10,249 nt of DNA. Source: Halothiobacillus neapolitanus (GTDB taxonomy: Bacteria > Pseudomonadota > Gammaproteobacteria > Halothiobacillales > Halothiobacillaceae). A program made the translations under genes and the position numbers. The stretch covers positions 1 through 10,249 of the forward strand of contig DYLI01000006.1 in the NCBI GenBank assembly GCA_020722165.1. The letters run 5' to 3'. Below the pieces are notes generated by a model. That model did not search any database. It had not been told where the DNA came from and worked only from the letters and a program-made list of their open reading frames with translations. This document shows, piece after piece, positions 6,497-10,249 of the stretch. Positions within the stretch are counted from its first letter, which is position 1; every line of letters starts with the position of its first letter.

Positions 6497-8284
6497 TCAG
6501 CCTTCCTGTTGATTACGTTGGTGCTGGCGCAACTCGGCGGCAGCCAGCGCCGTTTGAGTCGCATCGGTGGAGAAGATCATTTTTCCGGCCACATCTTCCA
6601 GTCCCGCTTTGCGCAAATGGCGGTAGATGCTGGGGTGCATTCCGCTCAGGACAATGCCGATGCCTTGGGCGTTCAGATGGTGGAAGGCAGTTTCAAGCGC
6701 GTGAATGCCGCTCATGTCAATCGTCGGAACTTGGGTGAAGTCCAGAATCAGCACGGTTTTTAGATCGTGTTCACGCATGGCGACTTCCAAGGTAAGGATG
6801 GCACGCTCAGCGGCACCGAAAAACAGTGGGCCGCGAAACTCATAAAACAACGCCCACTCAGGCAGTTTGAAGGGCATATTTTCATCGTCTACCCGGCGTT
6901 CCACCTCAGTCAGGCTGGCCATTTGGTGCATAAATACGAACGCGGCCAGCACCATGCCCACGCCGACAGCGGCCACCATGTCGATAAAAATGGTCAGGCC
7001 AAAGCAGGTCAAAAGAATGGCGACATCGGTACGTGGTGCCACGCGCAGGGTGCGCACAAAATGTGGCGCTTCGCTCAAGCCCCAAGCAACGATCAGCAGC
7101 ATGGCGGCCAGTGTGGCCATGGGGACGTGCGCTAGAAGTGGAGCGAAGATGACGAGCGCGAGCAGCACCACCAGCGCGTTGAAAACAGCCGCTAACGGTG
7201 AACGTGCGCCCGAGCGGATATTGGCCGCTGTACGCGCAATGGCGGAGGTGGCGGTAATGCCGCCGAAAAAGGGCACCACCAGATTGCCCAGACCCTGACC
7301 GACCAGCTCGGCATCTGGGTCATGCCGCGTGTGGGTCATGCCATCGGCGACCACGGCGCAGAGCAGCGACTCAATCGCGCCGAGCATGGCTAAGGTTAGC
7401 GCGGGCATGAGTAAATCACGCAGTAGCGTCCACGAGAGTCCAATCGCTTCGCCTTGGGCGTTGGGCATGTCCCAGGGTAAAACGAAGGGCGGCAAGAAGG
7501 GGGGGATACCGCTGCCCGTTTGCCCATTCATCGACCATTGGAAGTTGTCACCGACGGTGATCGGATTAAAGCCGGGAAGCACCAGATGCAACCCAAACGC
7601 CAACATGCTCATCAGAATCAGTGCGGCAAGGTAGCGCGGCAAGGGTGTGTTGAGGCGATCCCAGGTGAGCAGCAATCCGAGAGTAAGAAAGCCAATCAGA
7701 GCATCCGGCCAGTGTGTACTAGGTAGCGCGCTCAGTAGAACTTCAACCCGCTCGAGAAAGTGCTCGGGCATGTGTTCGGGCGTGTGCAGGCCGAGCAAAT
7801 CTTTGATTTGCAGAAAGGCAATCACTACGCCGATACCACTGGTAAAGCCCAGGACGACCGGGTAGGGGATGTATCGGATCAGCTGCCCGAGGCGCAACAG
7901 ACCCATGCCAATCAGAATCAGCCCGGTGAGCATGGTCGCCATGAGCAGGCCGCCCAGTCCGTAGTTATGCACAATGGGAATGAGCAGCACGATAAAGGCA
8001 GCGGTCGGGCCGGATACGTTAAAACGTGAGCCGCCGGTGAGGGCAATCAGTGCTCCTGCAATCAGCGCGGTGTACAGACCATGTTGTGGCGGCACATCAA
8101 TGGCAATCGCCAGTGCCATAGCCAGCGGAATAGCCAACATCCCAACCGTCATGCCTGCCATCAGGTCGGCGATCAGGTCTTTTTGGCTGTAATTGCGCAG
8201 ACTGGTGCGCAGAGCAGTGGCAAACGGGAGACCCAGACTCACCTTGGCGGGGCTTATTTGCGCCATTTCAACATGCTTGTTCAT
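6497..8284 (-). CDS. SulP-family anion/dicarboxylate transporter with STAS domain, DauA (YchM)-like
   Basis: A 595-residue inner-membrane protein. Hydrophobic segments run from about residue 35 to 455, compatible with the 14-segment SulP fold. SulP hallmarks: IPLAMALAIA (52-61), HGLYTALIAG (68-77), NVSGPTAAF (89-97), GFTSGIGV (146-153), LGAIESLLCAVVADGMT (301-317), ELVGQGLGN (326-334) and FFGGITATSAIARTAANIRSGA (split across 339-360). The cytoplasmic C-terminal STAS domain spans about 475-585, with VPTIDMSGIHALE (519-531) where S525 matches the phosphorylatable serine position of anti-sigma-antagonist domains. The motif wording is close to E. coli DauA, a C4-dicarboxylate transporter, but other SulP members carry sulfate or bicarbonate, so the substrate is left open. 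Its ATG overlaps the opgH stop (ATGA, 8284-8281), with GGGGA seven bases upstream, and sixA starts 1 bp after its stop, placing it inside a coupled cluster. Confidence 0.95.
   Translation of the reverse strand: MNKHVEMAQISPAKVSLGLPFATALRTSLRNYSQKDLIADLMAGMTVGMLAIPLAMALAIAIDVPPQHGLYTALIAGALIALTGGSRFNVSGPTAAFIVLLIPIVHNYGLGGLLMATMLTGLILIGMGLLRLGQLIRYIPYPVVLGFTSGIGVVIAFLQIKDLLGLHTPEHMPEHFLERVEVLLSALPSTHWPDALIGFLTLGLLLTWDRLNTPLPRYLAALILMSMLAFGLHLVLPGFNPITVGDNFQWSMNGQTGSGIPPFLPPFVLPWDMPNAQGEAIGLSWTLLRDLLMPALTLAMLGAIESLLCAVVADGMTHTRHDPDAELVGQGLGNLVVPFFGGITATSAIARTAANIRSGARSPLAAVFNALVVLLALVIFAPLLAHVPMATLAAMLLIVAWGLSEAPHFVRTLRVAPRTDVAILLTCFGLTIFIDMVAAVGVGMVLAAFVFMHQMASLTEVERRVDDENMPFKLPEWALFYEFRGPLFFGAAERAILTLEVAMREHDLKTVLILDFTQVPTIDMSGIHALETAFHHLNAQGIGIVLSGMHPSIYRHLRKAGLEDVAGKMIFSTDATQTALAAAELRQHQRNQQEG
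6501..6507 (-). promoter_or_regulatory. Ribosome binding site deciding the sixA start, inside the sulP 3' end
   Basis: Minus-strand AGGAAGG five bases before the ATG at 6495. It lies in the last codons of sulP, so ribosomes ending sulP would stop on top of the sixA start signal. It supports the short SixA start over the open frame reaching back to 6564. Confidence 0.8.
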
Positions 8285-10249
8285 GTATTTATCCCCGGTA
8301 TTGCCCAGTATTTTTTGAAGCTGGCTTCAGGCAATGACCAGACTTTTTGATGCAGGTTGTGCATGGCATCCAGATCATTCAGCAATTCGGCGCGTTCAGC
8401 TTGCGTCAAGGCGGCGGGGCCTTCATGCAAGGCTTTATCCTGCATCCATGCCCGGCGCAGGCGCACACTTTCCGGCTGGCTGCGGCGCGGGCGCAGGAAG
8501 GCGGTGTGAATGGCGTTGGCCATGGGTTCGACCACGGCGAGTACGAAGGGGTCGACTTCGCCAATCGCGGCGCGCTCATCAGCGTATAGCTTGAGTCCCT
8601 TGCGGTATTCGGCAAGCTCGGGCGGAAGCTGGGTTTCTTCAGGCGTGACGAACAGCTTGCTATCGCGCGCGGCGCGACCCAGCGTGCCGAGGCTGGTCAG
8701 GCGTGCCAAGGGGATGGAAAGCACCAAGCCTAGCAGCACTGGTGAGAGCCAGGCGAAAAACACCGGGCTGGCATACCAGGCAATAACGCCCCACACCAGA
8801 CCGATGATGGTTGTGCCCGCATAATTGCGCGCAGCCTCCAGCCAGCTCATGACAAATTCACCGCGTTGCTGCGCGCCCCAGGCCACGGTTTTGTTCATCA
8901 GAGTGAGAATGACAAAGCGGCTGTGAAACACCATGCGCACTGGCGCAGAGAGCGCGGAAAGCAAGGTCTCCAACAGTACGCTAAGGGTTAGTCCGATACG
9001 ACCACCAAAGCTTGCGGCACGTTCTTTGTCGCGCAACGCATTGAATAGGCTGAGTATTTTTGGAAGGAAGAGCAGTGTTAACGTAATCCATAGCAGCTGC
9101 ATCGCCTGGTCGATATTGACTTGGGCATTGGCTGGAGTCATCCAAGCCAACACGGTGGTCAGAATCAATAATAGAAACCAGAGCAGCGAGCCGGTATAGC
9201 TCATGATGCCGTTGACCAGCAGGAAACGCTGCATCAAGGGCAAGCCTTCGGCGATCATCACTCCGCCGTGTTGCAGGTTGCCCTGTGCCCAGCGGCGGTC
9301 GCGCTTCAAATCATCAGTCAGGCTGGGCGGGTATTCTTCCCAGCTTCCCGGCAGGTCGTAGCTGACCCAAACCTGATAGCCGGCGCGGTTCATCAGAGCG
9401 GCCTCGACAAAGTCGTGACTGAGAATCTCGCCGCCAAAAGGCTTGATGCCGGGCATACGTGGCAGGTTGCAATGGCTCATGAATGGCGCAATACGGATGA
9501 TGACGTTGTGCCCCCAGTATTGACCATCGCCCAGCCACCACCACGCCAGACCCGCTGCAAACATCGGCGAGTACAAACGTCCGGCGAATTGCTGCACGCG
9601 GGCGTAAAGAGTGTCCATGCCCTGCGAGATGGGCAGGGTCTGGATAATGCCAACGTGCAGGTTGCGCTCCATGGCCTGCACCAGGCGCACCATACTCTCG
9701 CCGCCCATCACGCTGTCGGCATCAAGTACGATCATGTACTCATGTTTTTTGCCCCAGCGCCGCATGAAGTCAATGATATTGCCGCTTTTTTTCTTCACGC
9801 GATAACGACGGCGACGGTAGAAAATCTTTTCAAAACCATCCACTTCGCGGCACAGGCGTGCCCAGGCCAGCTCTTCATCCACCCATTTTTCAGGCGCGTT
9901 GGAGTCGGAAAGTATGTAGAAGCGAAAATATTCGAGCTGTCCGGTGGCCTGCAAGGACAGGAAGGTGGCGCGCAGACGGGCAAACACCTCGTCGGCATCT
10001 TCGTTACAAATCGGCATGACTACCGCAGTCGAGGCCAGTGGGGTCGGGCGGCCATGACTTGGGGTGTTGAGCGTGCTGATTTTGAGCCAGTCATTGCCGC
10101 GCAATTGCAGCATAAAACCAATCAATGCCGTCCACAGACCAATCCATAACCAGGTAAACAGCAGTCCGAAAAGAATCAGCAGCGCCATTTCCAGCGGATG
10201 GGTGCCACCAAAAGGCAGGGTATGGGCGAACATCCATACGCCCAATCCG
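8281..10249 (-). CDS. opgH: Glucans biosynthesis glucosyltransferase OpgH (MdoH), N-terminus outside window
   Basis: About 655 residues are visible. The frame stays open through the right edge, so the first visible possible start (TTG at 10245) is probably not the true one. By comparison with E. coli OpgH (847 aa), up to roughly 190 N-terminal residues with the first membrane segment are missing. OpgH is an inner-membrane GT2 enzyme that polymerises UDP-glucose into beta-1,2-glucan backbones and exports them for osmoregulated periplasmic glucans. Visible residues (numbered from 10245): membrane segment 19-46, MPICNEDADEVFARLRAT (77-94), RRRRYRVKKKSGN (144-156), LDADSVM (174-180; the DxD-type metal site), GHNVIIRI, LSHDFVEAALM (275-285), and RDRRWAQGNL (315-324; the Q/RxxRW acceptor motif). 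Several membrane segments follow. Its TGA overlaps the sulP start, making it the first visible gene of the leftward cluster. The usual partner opgG would lie to the right, unseen. Confidence 0.95.
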   Translation of the reverse strand, partial: GLGVWMFAHTLPFGGTHPLEMALLILFGLLFTWLWIGLWTALIGFMLQLRGNDWLKISTLNTPSHGRPTPLASTAVVMPICNEDADEVFARLRATFLSLQATGQLEYFRFYILSDSNAPEKWVDEELAWARLCREVDGFEKIFYRRRRYRVKKKSGNIIDFMRRWGKKHEYMIVLDADSVMGGESMVRLVQAMERNLHVGIIQTLPISQGMDTLYARVQQFAGRLYSPMFAAGLAWWWLGDGQYWGHNVIIRIAPFMSHCNLPRMPGIKPFGGEILSHDFVEAALMNRAGYQVWVSYDLPGSWEEYPPSLTDDLKRDRRWAQGNLQHGGVMIAEGLPLMQRFLLVNGIMSYTGSLLWFLLLILTTVLAWMTPANAQVNIDQAMQLLWITLTLLFLPKILSLFNALRDKERAASFGGRIGLTLSVLLETLLSALSAPVRMVFHSRFVILTLMNKTVAWGAQQRGEFVMSWLEAARNYAGTTIIGLVWGVIAWYASPVFFAWLSPVLLGLVLSIPLARLTSLGTLGRAARDSKLFVTPEETQLPPELAEYRKGLKLYADERAAIGEVDPFVLAVVEPMANAIHTAFLRPRRSQPESVRLRRAWMQDKALHEGPAALTQAERAELLNDLDAMHNLHQKVWSLPEASFKKYWAIPGINT

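Noticed and set aside
9268..10149. A 293-codon plus-strand open frame opposite opgH
   Set aside because: It is the mirror of a strongly supported GT2 gene on the minus strand; the peptide has no recognisable motif and there is no ribosome site. Long antisense frames are expected in GC-richer coding DNA.

Overview
The window is a chromosomal stretch from a Gram-negative proteobacterium, most likely a betaproteobacterium or a closely related gammaproteobacterium. The grounds are an OpgH (periplasmic glucan) glucosyltransferase, a Ppk1/Ppx pair of the proteobacterial type, a DauA-like SulP transporter, SixA, and a small exported DsrE-like protein of a kind common in sulfur-metabolising and other proteobacteria. 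This placement rests on recalled protein similarity, not on a search. The theme is phosphate and polyphosphate. No mobile element, CRISPR array, tRNA or rRNA was seen, and no new system is evident.

Layout. Positions 1-92 hold the last 29 codons of pstB (+), followed by a Rho-independent terminator. Positions 286-833 (+) hold a small unrecognised gene that is broken by a one-base frameshift near 430-440. A bidirectional terminator (853-877) separates it from phoU, which reads leftward (1613-903). A 165-bp divergent intergenic region then separates phoU from ppk (1779-3881, +). Behind ppk is a gene for a secreted DsrE/DsrF-like protein (3930-4415, +). Its stop codon faces the stop codon of ppx only 10 bp away.

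The right-hand 5.8 kb is a leftward gene cluster in the order opgH (cut by the right edge), a SulP transporter with STAS domain, sixA, ppx. The first two overlap in an ATGA, sulP and sixA are 1 bp apart, and ppx follows sixA after 60 bp. The first three are therefore probably translationally coupled, with ppx as a likely fourth member.

How they fit. PstB powers high-affinity phosphate uptake and PhoU restrains it and the PhoR/PhoB signal. Ppk makes polyphosphate from ATP and Ppx degrades it. SixA removes phosphate from phosphohistidine. OpgH makes osmoregulated periplasmic glucans. The synthesis and degradation genes for polyphosphate lie in opposing convergent units, and phoU has been separated from pstB and set back-to-back with ppk. 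The first ~1.8 kb looks more AT-rich than the rest.
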